Shown: piece after piece, positions 1-6,470 of the stretch
Layout of the letters: every line of letters starts with the position of its first letter
Position numbering within the stretch: position 1 is the stretch's first letter
Source: UBA2428 sp002343545
GTDB lineage: Bacteria > Bdellovibrionota > UBA2428
DNA: 25,856 bases
NCBI GenBank assembly: GCA_937952285.1
Contig: CALFZE010000115.1
Location: 1-25,856 of the forward strand
Direction: 5' to 3'
Made by a program: the position numbers and the translations under genes
The notes under the pieces: model-generated
Databases searched by the model: none
What the model was told of the DNA's origin: nothing
Seen by the model: the letters and a program-made list of their open reading frames with translations, nothing else

Positions 1-170
1 TCTTACAGATAAAGATCCCGTGCCCTATCTACCCACTACGACCCGGGGAGAACCCTTGTACGAAATCGCAAAATCCAAAAAATCAAGAAAACTAAGTAGC
101 TAAATCTACAGAAGGTCTAAATCCATTCTTGGGTCGCACATCACTCGGCATAAGCTGAAATCAGCTCACT

Positions 171-190
171 TCCCTGCCAAACCCCTGCCA
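171..190. repeat. Direct repeat, left copy flanking the AbiE module
   Basis: The sequence TCCCTGCCAAACCCCTGCCA lies here and recurs at 3350-3368 with one C fewer. Similarity continues a few bases further: this copy is followed by CCGC then AGTTTT, the other by GCGC then TTTT. A shorter relative (CCCTGCCAAACTGC) sits at 3586-3599. The two main copies bracket the AbiE genes and the 193-aa gene. Attachment-site remnants of an integrated module are one reading; a dispersed intergenic repeat is another. Confidence 0.55.
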
Positions 191-212
191 CCGCAGTTTT
201 GCCTCAGAAAAC

Positions 213-247
213 TTTCTCGAAATTCAAATTTGTTGAACTTCGAGAAA
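213..247. promoter_or_regulatory. Perfect 9-bp inverted repeat upstream of a small ORF
   Basis: TTTCTCGAA at 213-221 and TTCGAGAAA at 239-247 are exact reverse complements separated by 17 bases. More TTCGAG/CTCGAA half-motifs follow near 261 and 283. The element sits in AT-rich DNA about 55 bases before a small reading frame with a strong ribosome-binding site. It could be an operator or an RNA hairpin. Nothing in the sequence settles which. Confidence 0.35.
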
Positions 248-302
248 AAATTCCCAGCCATTCGAGTTTCAGAACACAACTACTCGAAAGGAGTTATGAA
301 AA

Positions 303-368
303 ATGAGTGGCAATTTGAACTATCGGGTCGCTGTCGGAAGAAAAGGAAATGAGCGTTTCAACTTTTGA
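303..368 (+). CDS. Possible small protein (21 aa)
   Basis: A 21-codon frame starts with ATG at 303 and ends with TGA at 366. It is preceded by AAAGGAG (287-293) at an ideal 9-base spacing and followed at once by a long hairpin (370-404). The predicted peptide, MSGNLNYRVAVGRKGNERFN plus F, is basic and has no membrane segment. An overlapping 18-codon frame from ATG 296 shares the same Shine-Dalgarno region at a worse distance. I do not recognise a family. The ribosome-binding site and downstream hairpin are the only support, so chance is a real possibility. Confidence 0.3.
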   Translation: MSGNLNYRVAVGRKGNERFNF

Positions 369-369
369 A

Positions 370-404
370 GATTGACCGTCGCCTTAGCAAGGCGGCGGTC
401 AATC
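370..404. terminator. Long hairpin between convergent genes
   Basis: Bases 370-385 pair with 389-404 over 16 positions with a single T-G wobble and a three-base loop (AGC). The hairpin overlaps the stop codon of the AbiEii gene on the minus strand and follows the small plus-strand ORF. Neither side has a long T run, so it is not a textbook intrinsic terminator. Its length and position between convergent genes still favour a bidirectional transcription end or RNA-stabilising structure. Confidence 0.55.
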
Positions 405-1833
405 AGTGGTATTTAGTACGTACGTAGTGGCCATAACTTCCGTAGCACTGGCTTCCGCGTTTATTTTTATGCGTTCGCAAAGATGAATCCATCTGGCTCT
501 TGTAAAAGAGCTTGCCACAAGTGGGGCAGCGATAGACGTATTTGATCCCCGAACCATATGAACGAGACGAACGCGATCTTGAGGGGGCACTTGAAACATT
601 TTGCGCGATATTGAGGGTTCCATGCGCGGTAACCTCAATTGGCCACTGCGGGGTAAATGGAGTCTCCGTAAGTTCAATTCCCTCAATCTTGTCGATGGTG
701 AAATTCTTGGTTCTTCTTTCTTCACGCTCGAATGCAGCTAGATACAAAGATCCAGCGATGGTTCGTTTAACTGCATATGGTTCAATGGTTCGAACTTTTC
801 CGCTGTAACGTAACTTCAAACAGAGGCGATTTGCTGCACCAAAACGAATTCTCTCGAGTGTCGATGCTCCCGGTTGAATGCCCATAAATCTTGCAGAAAT
901 CGGTGCGGGTATGTCCGAAGTCGGGCGTGTCACTTTTGGCGCAGGAATAGCGAGATCTTCTGTTTCTTCCTGGCTGGCAACAATTTCTGGATCTTCCTCT
1001 TCGAAAAGCCAGTCGAAGAAATTGGGCAACTCGGAGAGGAAGCTGTCAATGGGCGGAAGCGCGGCTAGCTGATGTCGAAGCATGTTTTCCCACTGACTAT
1101 GCAATTCATCTTTTCGCTCGTGATTCTGGATGGAGTCGAGTGTCGGAGTGGGAATTGTTTTGAATTCACATTTTCTCTTTAGGGTTTCAAAAACGACGAC
1201 TTTGTCGTCTAGCAATTGCTCATTGCGGTAAAGATGAACGACATCGTAAAGATCGCGAGGACGGCAACGCTCTGCTAGAGCTCGTATTTTTTCGGCGAAG
1301 ACCTCTTCGTAGGAATAGCAATTCGCTGTAAACCCAGCTGTAGGTCGGTCGGTATATGGATGGTGAATTGATCGCGAAGAAGGCGGTAAAGCGAGTAACT
1401 CCCGGCTAGTGAGATCGAGTAGAATTCTCGGAAGACTGCCGGCTCGTCCGCTCGGGCCTTGATAATAAACCCTGCCTTCTACGTATTTCTTTTCCGGATC
1501 TGGATGCAGGTCAAAGTGCAGGCGATCTTTAGGAATTGTATTGCCGCTCTGATCGTGAACCCAATCTGCAATTTCGGAGAATGCGTTTTTTAGAAAATCA
1601 ACGTTAAGATGGGTTTCATCCTTGAGGGTGAAGTCCAAATCTTCGGAGAATCGGTAGGTTTCAAAGTAACATTTCTTGAGACATGTGCCGCCTTTGAAAA
1701 TCCATTTTGGACCAAGCTCGTTATGATTTGCAATTCCCGCCAGAATCCAGCCCAGCATGTAGTCTTTCTCGACTACTTCGGGACGAAGGTTTTGCAATTT
1801 TGCTAATTCATTTATTTCAGTTTTATCGATCAC
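403..1833 (-). CDS. abiEii: AbiEii-family nucleotidyltransferase toxin with WYL-like and zinc-finger C-terminal extension
   Basis: This 476-aa protein is the likely toxin of a type IV toxin-antitoxin pair. The N-terminal ~280 residues show AbiEii hallmarks: FKGGTCLKK (46-54), RFSEDLDF with the acidic pair at D65/D67, and KIRALAERCRPRDLYD (182-197). In the family these form a nucleotidyltransferase active site. About 200 further residues follow. Residues ~317-395 resemble a WYL ligand-binding domain (TIEPYAVK, LYLAAFER, FTIDKIEGI). Residues 434-470 carry C436-x2-C439, H455 and C463, a probable zinc finger. Known AbiEii toxins are around 300 aa, so the tail is extra. I chose the GTG at 1833 because GAGGAG lies seven bases upstream and the family's similarity begins there; the frame stays open to 2025. 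It overlaps the end of the antitoxin gene by 11 bases, which suggests coupled translation. Confidence 0.85.
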   Translation of the reverse strand: MIDKTEINELAKLQNLRPEVVEKDYMLGWILAGIANHNELGPKWIFKGGTCLKKCYFETYRFSEDLDFTLKDETHLNVDFLKNAFSEIADWVHDQSGNTIPKDRLHFDLHPDPEKKYVEGRVYYQGPSGRAGSLPRILLDLTSRELLALPPSSRSIHHPYTDRPTAGFTANCYSYEEVFAEKIRALAERCRPRDLYDVVHLYRNEQLLDDKVVVFETLKRKCEFKTIPTPTLDSIQNHERKDELHSQWENMLRHQLAALPPIDSFLSELPNFFDWLFEEEDPEIVASQEETEDLAIPAPKVTRPTSDIPAPISARFMGIQPGASTLERIRFGAANRLCLKLRYSGKVRTIEPYAVKRTIAGSLYLAAFEREERRTKNFTIDKIEGIELTETPFTPQWPIEVTAHGTLNIAQNVSSAPSRSRSSRSYGSGIKYVYRCPTCGKLFYKSQMDSSLRTHKNKRGSQCYGSYGHYVRTKYH

Positions 1834-2644
1834 GGACTCGCTCCTCGTTCTTCCATGAGTCGGGGTACCAAAGACGCCACTTCGTCGAGAGATTTTTGCT
1901 TTCAAGTGTCGGATCGAGCTTGGAGAATCCTTTGCTGAGATGAGCTTGGCATTCTTCGATAAAGCGGGAATCGGCAATTCCAAGCGATTCCGCAACGAAT
2001 CCAAGACGTTTGAAAATTGCGCCATTGCTCATGTCGGCGGCGTATCGCGTTAGAAGTTTGAGATCTGAGTCATTCCGGCGGAGATATATTTGTAGAGCTT
2101 CAGTTGTTGGACGAATGCCGCCGCCAATCGACGGGTCATTGAATAGGTCAATCATGGTTCGCGTAGGATCGCTGACTTGAACGCGAGTTGATCCACGCCA
2201 CACAGATTTTAGGCCGAAAAATTTGCCTTGATCGATTGTTCTAATTTGAAAACGCGCCCCTCCGAGTTCAGTCGAAGTTTTTCGAACACGTTTTGAAGTG
2301 AATACCATGGTTGAAGCAAAAACCTGTTCAGTTAGCTCCCAATGCTCAAGGGCACTCCAACCTCCGATATAGGCCGGTGCAAATAACGCGCTTCCAAGAA
2401 TCCAGGGATCTTCGGCTGTCATATCCGAAGCGCTTATGTCTGCGGGTACGGCGAGGTAAGAACCTCGTTTTACCCGGAGGAGCCAGCCAGCGTTGGCTAG
2501 ATCAATAAGCCAGCGGGTGGCCTGAGCGGTCGGCACGCTCCATACCTTAGCAGCGAGATCTCTATTAATTGGCCCCTTGGCGTTTCTAGTCAGGAGTCTA
2601 AGGCGATCCCTTCCGTCGGCTGTGATACCCCTTCTGATAGACAT
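1823..2644 (-). CDS. abiEi: AbiEi-family antitoxin/transcriptional repressor
   Basis: The 273-aa product lies directly upstream of, and overlaps, the AbiEii toxin gene, the usual antitoxin-first order of the AbiE system. Residues ~8-67 look like a winged helix ending in KRGSYLAVP. Residues 92-106 (YIGGWSALEHWELTE) and 157-177 (VSDPTRTMIDLFNDP) match the pattern of the AbiEi C-terminal domain. In characterised AbiE systems this protein represses its own promoter through the N-terminal winged helix and counteracts the toxin without a stable complex. An inverted repeat lies 12-30 bases upstream of the ATG and is a candidate operator. The Shine-Dalgarno sequence is weak. Family assignment is fairly sure; activity is inferred. 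Confidence 0.8.
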   Translation of the reverse strand: MSIRRGITADGRDRLRLLTRNAKGPINRDLAAKVWSVPTAQATRWLIDLANAGWLLRVKRGSYLAVPADISASDMTAEDPWILGSALFAPAYIGGWSALEHWELTEQVFASTMVFTSKRVRKTSTELGGARFQIRTIDQGKFFGLKSVWRGSTRVQVSDPTRTMIDLFNDPSIGGGIRPTTEALQIYLRRNDSDLKLLTRYAADMSNGAIFKRLGFVAESLGIADSRFIEECQAHLSKGFSKLDPTLESKNLSTKWRLWYPDSWKNEERVRDR

Positions 2645-2752
2645 TAGTATATTTTAAGCGTATAAATTACGCTTTAGAAGATATATCAGCGCAAAAAATA
2701 TAGTTACCGCCACGTAAATTCAATACTTTATATATAAGTACTTAGGGGTATT
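2645..2752. promoter_or_regulatory. Divergent AT-rich promoter region (abiE / 193-aa gene)
   Basis: These 108 bases separate two divergent genes and are far richer in A and T than any coding DNA nearby. They must hold the start signals of both. Near the plus-strand gene, TACTTTATATATAAGTA (about 2724-2740) is almost palindromic and offers a -10-like TATATA. No confident -35/-10 pair can be named on either strand. Shared control of both genes by AbiEi is possible. Confidence 0.45.
2656..2674. promoter_or_regulatory. Inverted repeat, candidate AbiEi operator
   Basis: AAGCGTA (2656-2662) and TACGCTT (2668-2674) are exact reverse complements around TAAAT. The site lies 12 bases upstream of the AbiEi start in a very AT-rich gap of 108 bases between divergent genes. 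Characterised AbiEi proteins bind inverted repeats in their own promoter, so this is the best operator candidate. No binding motif for this particular protein is known to me. Confidence 0.5.
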
Positions 2753-3334
2753 ATGCCAAAGTCTGTGAAACCTAGGCCACTCAGGTCAAGAGACGTATTG
2801 AGAGGGGCTCAGGACTGGGTATTGCAGGAAATCATCGCTCTTCGAATGTGTGCCGAGGCCCACCAAAAAATTCGGCGATGGTCTCCCGAGTACACCATTC
2901 TACGTAATGCCCTCATTCTTTCTTTTGCCGTTCATTTTCGCAATGTGTTCGATTTCCTCTATGCACCCGATCAACCCAAGGAGGACGACATTATTGCAGA
3001 AGATTTTTTTCGCGGGCCTGCAACTTGGCCTACTTTGCGCCCACAAAAAAGTGACTTCCTCGCGAGCGAAAAAACAAGGCTGCACAAGCAACAAGCCCAT
3101 ATCACCTATGAACGATTGGGCAGGAGCACCATCAAGGCGACCTGGGATTTCAGTAAGATCTTGAACGAGCTCAGCAGTCCGTTGCAGGTGTTTTACTCAA
3201 ACGTCGATTCAAAATTTCTCACCGCGGGAACGCTCAAAGAGTTCGAAGCTGATACCTGGAAGCGGAGAATCAAGTTGCAGTCGAAGCAGTCCTCAGTGGG
3301 GGCTTTCTACCGGCGAATTCTTCGCAGGAAATGA
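2753..3334 (+). CDS. Uncharacterised protein, possible HEPN-like helical protein
   Basis: This 193-aa protein has no signal peptide or membrane segment. Two parts recall a widespread family of unnamed bacterial proteins: the helix FAVHFRNVFDFLY (~63-75) with AEDFF shortly after, and LHKQQAHITYERL (~109-121) followed by WDF. The Arg-Asn and His positions within predicted helices make a HEPN-like fold plausible, but I cannot confirm a complete R-x4-6-H motif. The ATG at 2753 has AGGGG five bases upstream. It is transcribed away from the AbiE pair from the same intergenic region, and the flanking direct repeats enclose all three genes. It may be an accessory part of the module or an unrelated passenger. 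Confidence 0.6.
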   Translation: MPKSVKPRPLRSRDVLRGAQDWVLQEIIALRMCAEAHQKIRRWSPEYTILRNALILSFAVHFRNVFDFLYAPDQPKEDDIIAEDFFRGPATWPTLRPQKSDFLASEKTRLHKQQAHITYERLGRSTIKATWDFSKILNELSSPLQVFYSNVDSKFLTAGTLKEFEADTWKRRIKLQSKQSSVGAFYRRILRRK

Positions 3335-3349
3335 TCGCCGAAGCGCGAT

Positions 3350-3368
3350 TCCCTGCCAAACCCTGCCA
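3350..3368. repeat. Direct repeat, right copy flanking the AbiE module
   Basis: TCCCTGCCAAACCCTGCCA matches the copy at 171-190 except for one missing C. It begins 16 bases after the stop of the 193-aa gene. With the left copy it brackets roughly 3.2 kb. A third, shorter match (CCCTGCCAAACTGC, 3586-3599) encodes the last residues of the adjacent ATPase gene. Confidence 0.55.
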
Positions 3369-3581
3369 GCGCTTTTCAAGCTATCGAAATGGTTGAATAG
3401 AAACAGCTCGTTTCTCCCGCTCCATTTAAGATCGACCGTTTTCGGCCTTCGAGCCAAATCCCAAGAAGCTCAGATACCCATAAACCGGGAGCTCACTCTC
3501 GTTCCGCTCGCTGAAATGTCCGGAAATTTCGGCGTGTCACTGTAGTTGGCTACATCCGATTCGGCTTGGGGTTCAGATCAA

Positions 3582-5288
3582 TCACCCTGCCAAACTGCGC
3601 AGTTGCCTTAAGGTTTCATCTTTGAGGTGATCCGATGGAGACTCGATCCGGGGATTCGTCCGCAAGGCTGCCTGCAGCCTCCTTTTCACGGCTTTGAGGG
3701 TAGGCTTTCCCTTGGTGTATTTCGAGGAATCGCTCTCGTAGTCCCTGCTTGCTTGGATCGCTATATCGCCAGGGCTAACGCTTTCGCCGGTAACACCGCG
3801 TCGCTTGTTAGCTCTCTGGAGTCTGGTCTCAACGATGGCCTTTATCGATTCATCTTTCGAATCTTGAATTGCTTCCGCCAGCACTGCTGCGCAAGTCTCG
3901 ACAGAGGCTCCCGGATTTAGTGCTGCCAAGTGGGCGGGGTTCAAGAAATGAGTCTCTATGTCGTTTCCTTTTGTGACAAAGAGCTCGAGCCCCTCCGCTT
4001 CCAGGGAAGTCCGATAGGCATTAACCTCATCATCCGACATGTAATCTCGATCTAGATGAACGATGAATCTGACTTCTCTTGCATGCTGCTTCAAGAACGA
4101 CCCAAGAACTATCGCGGACTCCAGTTTTGTGCAGCCGTGATAAGGGGCAATTTTAGTTTCTTCCAGGTCATAGCCATTGGCTTCAAGGATCGTCTCTAGT
4201 GCGGCGGTATTTGAGTCTTCCGAAGCAAAAATATACTTTGTTGCGCCGTTGGCGAAGTAGTCGAGAGAATCAAGCGCCCCCAGGTCGAGTAGGCGACGGC
4301 TGACCTCGGAGTTTTGGGTCTCCACTTTCACGCCATCGTTCAACCACACTACTTCCGACGTAGTAGAGGTAGTCGCATCGATAACGTGTCTTGAGTGGGT
4401 ACTTACGAAAATCTGGATCCCCCGAGATACGGCAATCCCCTCCACCAGCTCTGTAAGCTTGCGCTGGTTGTCTGGGTGTAGATGTGAATCCGGTTCGTCC
4501 AGGATTAAGATTTTTGGATTGAATAACGCTACGTACGACAGGAGCTGAACGGACTGCAGAATAGCGGTGCCGGCAGCATCAATCGGCAGCCATGGAAACT
4601 CGTCTCCAAGACTGAAGCTGGCGTCAATGTGTTCGTCCACGCTCTCATTGAAGGCGATCCTTATGTCTATATGCGGGAAGATATTTCGCAGATCTCGCAT
4701 GAATCCGTTCCATGCATCTTTCTGCTTCTTTAGATGAAGGAGAATGTTTCTCAAGGCGAGGTTGGCGTCACCTCGTGCGGCAATTCTTTTTACGAGCCCT
4801 AGGCTCATAAGCTGTTCGTGTCGGGCGATTCCCGCCAAGCCCGGAGCATACACGGTATACGGAGAGTTTAGGTCTTGGAGGATTTCACCTAGCTCTCTGC
4901 CTTCCAGGGCCACTTGGACGTTCTTGTTCCTTCCTCTGCGAACGCTAATTGCACATGATCGGCCGGCCGAATCAGTTAACATGACTTCGATTCGTTTTGT
5001 GGTGTCTTCTACGAGCAAGCCTCCAGAGCCCAATGTCATGACGTCGCCTACCGGCGAGTAAAGCAGTTGAGACGGGGAAAAGGATAGCTCGTACTTGTCG
5101 GCTCTCCAGTTTACCGAATCGATGACTTTTGAGGTCTGAGCGACGGCTACGGCAAAATGCAGTGCCTGCAGTACGCTACTTTTTCCCGAGTTGTTAGCGC
5201 CAATGAGAATGGAAACAGGCCTGATATTGGACAAGTCAAACCGTTCAAGCCTCTTGAATCGGCGAATTTCTAGGGACTTAATCGACAT
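3582..5288 (-). CDS. OLD-like ATPase with TOPRIM nuclease domain
   Basis: The 568-aa product is an ABC/RecF-like ATPase. Walker A is GANNSGKSS (30-38), Walker B is LILDEPDSHLH (261-271), and a switch His lies in STHSRH (296-301). The ATPase domain is split by an insert of about 200 residues, as in OLD-family proteins. A C-terminal TOPRIM-like region follows: FASEDSN with E357, then FIVHLDRDY with D413 and D415, then IETHFL. OLD-family nucleases such as phage P2 Old and GajA of the Gabija system use this layout in anti-phage defence. No UvrD-like helicase (GajB) adjoins, so a full Gabija system is not shown. The start is the ATG at 5288, which has AGGAG six bases upstream; a TTG two codons earlier is unlikely. 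Neighbouring AbiE genes and AT-rich composition support a defence role, which remains inferred. Confidence 0.8.
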   Translation of the reverse strand: MSIKSLEIRRFKRLERFDLSNIRPVSILIGANNSGKSSVLQALHFAVAVAQTSKVIDSVNWRADKYELSFSPSQLLYSPVGDVMTLGSGGLLVEDTTKRIEVMLTDSAGRSCAISVRRGRNKNVQVALEGRELGEILQDLNSPYTVYAPGLAGIARHEQLMSLGLVKRIAARGDANLALRNILLHLKKQKDAWNGFMRDLRNIFPHIDIRIAFNESVDEHIDASFSLGDEFPWLPIDAAGTAILQSVQLLSYVALFNPKILILDEPDSHLHPDNQRKLTELVEGIAVSRGIQIFVSTHSRHVIDATTSTTSEVVWLNDGVKVETQNSEVSRRLLDLGALDSLDYFANGATKYIFASEDSNTAALETILEANGYDLEETKIAPYHGCTKLESAIVLGSFLKQHAREVRFIVHLDRDYMSDDEVNAYRTSLEAEGLELFVTKGNDIETHFLNPAHLAALNPGASVETCAAVLAEAIQDSKDESIKAIVETRLQRANKRRGVTGESVSPGDIAIQASRDYESDSSKYTKGKPTLKAVKRRLQAALRTNPRIESPSDHLKDETLRQLRSLAG

Positions 5289-5509
5289 CGGCAACTCCTG
5301 AAACGTGGTTTAATTTGGGGTGTCCTTAGATAGGTGCTTCGGATGATAAACTGAGAATATTTAGTGCCCGCAAAACCTGTCTGTATGATTGGGCTTTTAG
5401 CGCGATGGGAAAGTACTTAGTTTGGGGGCGCGCTCTGTTCTGGTATCTTACCATTGTTGTTTACTAGTGCTCGAGATTGGGGTGCCTGGTGAGTTCGAAC
5501 TGAGCATGC
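5289..5509. other. Intergenic boundary of the AT-rich island
   Basis: This 221-base gap separates the minus-strand ATPase gene from the plus-strand Xre-type gene and must contain divergent promoters. Composition shifts here from the AT-rich island to the GC-rich genome typical of the rest of the window. I see no tRNA, no inverted terminal repeat and no convincing -35/-10 pair. Confidence 0.4.
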
Positions 5510-5731
5510 TTGAGACACGAGTACCAGGCGGAGAAACAAGTAGCTAAGCGGATCAAGGCGCTGCGGGTGAAGGCCGGCTTCACGCAGGAGCAGTTGGCTG
5601 AAAAGACCGGTATTGGCTACAAGTACATCCAAGCGATGGAAGGCAAGACGCCCAAGTCGATCACCGTTAGGTCGCTCGAAAAGCTCGCTAAGGCGCTCGA
5701 CGTGGATCTGATCGAGTTTTTCCGCTTCTAG
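5510..5731 (+). CDS. Small Xre/Cro-family HTH regulator
   Basis: This 73-aa protein is almost entirely one Xre-type helix-turn-helix domain: IKALRVKAGFTQEQLAEKTG (residues ~15-34), a recognition helix around YKYIQAMEGKT, and the closing RSLEKLAKALDVDLIEFF. Such single-domain proteins bind DNA as dimers and often act on their own promoter. The start is uncertain: an in-frame TGA ends at 5503, leaving TTG at 5510 as the best full-domain start, with only weak Shine-Dalgarno support. It ends 19 bases before the adenylate-kinase-like gene, so the two may be co-transcribed. It sits just outside the AT-rich island. Confidence 0.75.
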   Translation: MRHEYQAEKQVAKRIKALRVKAGFTQEQLAEKTGIGYKYIQAMEGKTPKSITVRSLEKLAKALDVDLIEFFRF

Positions 5732-5750
5732 CAAGGGGAGTCTGCGCACG

Positions 5751-6293
5751 ATGCCTCGAGTTCATATCTTAGGAGCTTCGGGTTGTGGGGTTTCTTCTTT
5801 GGGTGAGGCGCTGGCTCGTCATCTCGGCATTCCCGTCTTTGATTGTGATGCTTATTACTGGGAGAAGACGGATCCGCCATTTATCAAGGCCACCGATATC
5901 GGCTCGCGGCAGAATGCGCTTCTGGCCGATTTGAATCGGCACGATCGGTGGATTTGCTCGGGGTCGATGGACTCCTGGAGCGCGCCCTTTGAGCCACTTT
6001 TCACGCACGTGATCTTTTTGTACGTGCCCCGCGAGGCGAGGGCTGAACGCCTTAGGCAAAGAGAAAGAGTGCGCCACGGCACGAGAATTCTTGAGGGCGG
6101 CGACATGCACGTTGAGCACCTTAAGTTTATCGAGTGGGCGAGGCAGTACGACGAAGGGATTCTCGGCGGTCGGAGTTTGCCCAGGCGCGAAGCTTGGCTG
6201 GCAAGGCAGCGCTGCCCCGTGCGGCGCATCGAAGGAGATCTGTCGCGGGAACACGTCCTTAAGAGCGCGCTTGAGTTCCTGCACGGCGTTTAA
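5751..6293 (+). CDS. Adenylate-kinase-like P-loop protein with non-canonical Walker A
   Basis: This 180-aa protein belongs to a group of small P-loop nucleoside-kinase-like proteins. The N-terminal loop reads GASGCGVSS (8-16), so the usual Lys of GxxGxGK[ST] is Val. Family-like features follow: FDCDAYYWEKTDPPF (~30-44), SGSMDSW (~70), a hydrophobic strand with VPREARAERLRQRER (lid-like, Arg-rich), and GGDMHVEHLKFIEWA (~116-130). Relatives I recall often have Thr in place of the Lys, so the change is probably a family trait, not decay. The substrate is unknown. The ATG is preceded by AGGGGAG at 11 bases. It follows the Xre gene closely. No membrane or export signal is visible. Confidence 0.7.
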   Translation: MPRVHILGASGCGVSSLGEALARHLGIPVFDCDAYYWEKTDPPFIKATDIGSRQNALLADLNRHDRWICSGSMDSWSAPFEPLFTHVIFLYVPREARAERLRQRERVRHGTRILEGGDMHVEHLKFIEWARQYDEGILGGRSLPRREAWLARQRCPVRRIEGDLSREHVLKSALEFLHGV

Positions 6294-6422
6294 GCCTTAA
6301 GCCCCGTATGCCCATTGCGAATCGGCGTGGGCCGAGTTTCCCCTTTCCCGAAACGATTTGCGGCCTCAGTCGATCGATCGGGTGGGCTTCGGGGCGATTG
6401 CGCTTTACCGGACGGGAAAGCC

Positions 6423-6438
6423 TGGCACGTTGGCGGCT
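6423..6438 (+). promoter_or_regulatory. Possible sigma-54 (RpoN) promoter
   Basis: TGGCAC at 6423-6428 matches the -24 element exactly. GG (6424-6425) and GC (6436-6437) are separated by exactly ten bases, the invariant sigma-54 spacing. The -12 element (CGGCT) is only a partial match to TTGCW. Transcription would start near 6449, giving a leader of about 22 bases that contains GGAGG before the ATG at 6471. No upstream activator site was identified. Confidence 0.4.
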
Positions 6439-6470
6439 GGTCTTTGGGGCTTCTTTGTTTGGAGGTTACG

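Noticed and set aside
1833..2025. Longer N-terminus for the AbiEii toxin starting at 2025
   Set aside because: The added 64 residues overlap the antitoxin gene in another frame and resemble no AbiEii sequence. GTG 1833 has a good GAGGAG and matches the family start.
3582..5288. Complete Gabija system (GajA plus GajB)
   Set aside because: No UvrD-like helicase gene is adjacent on either side, and the neighbours are a 193-aa protein and a small Xre regulator.
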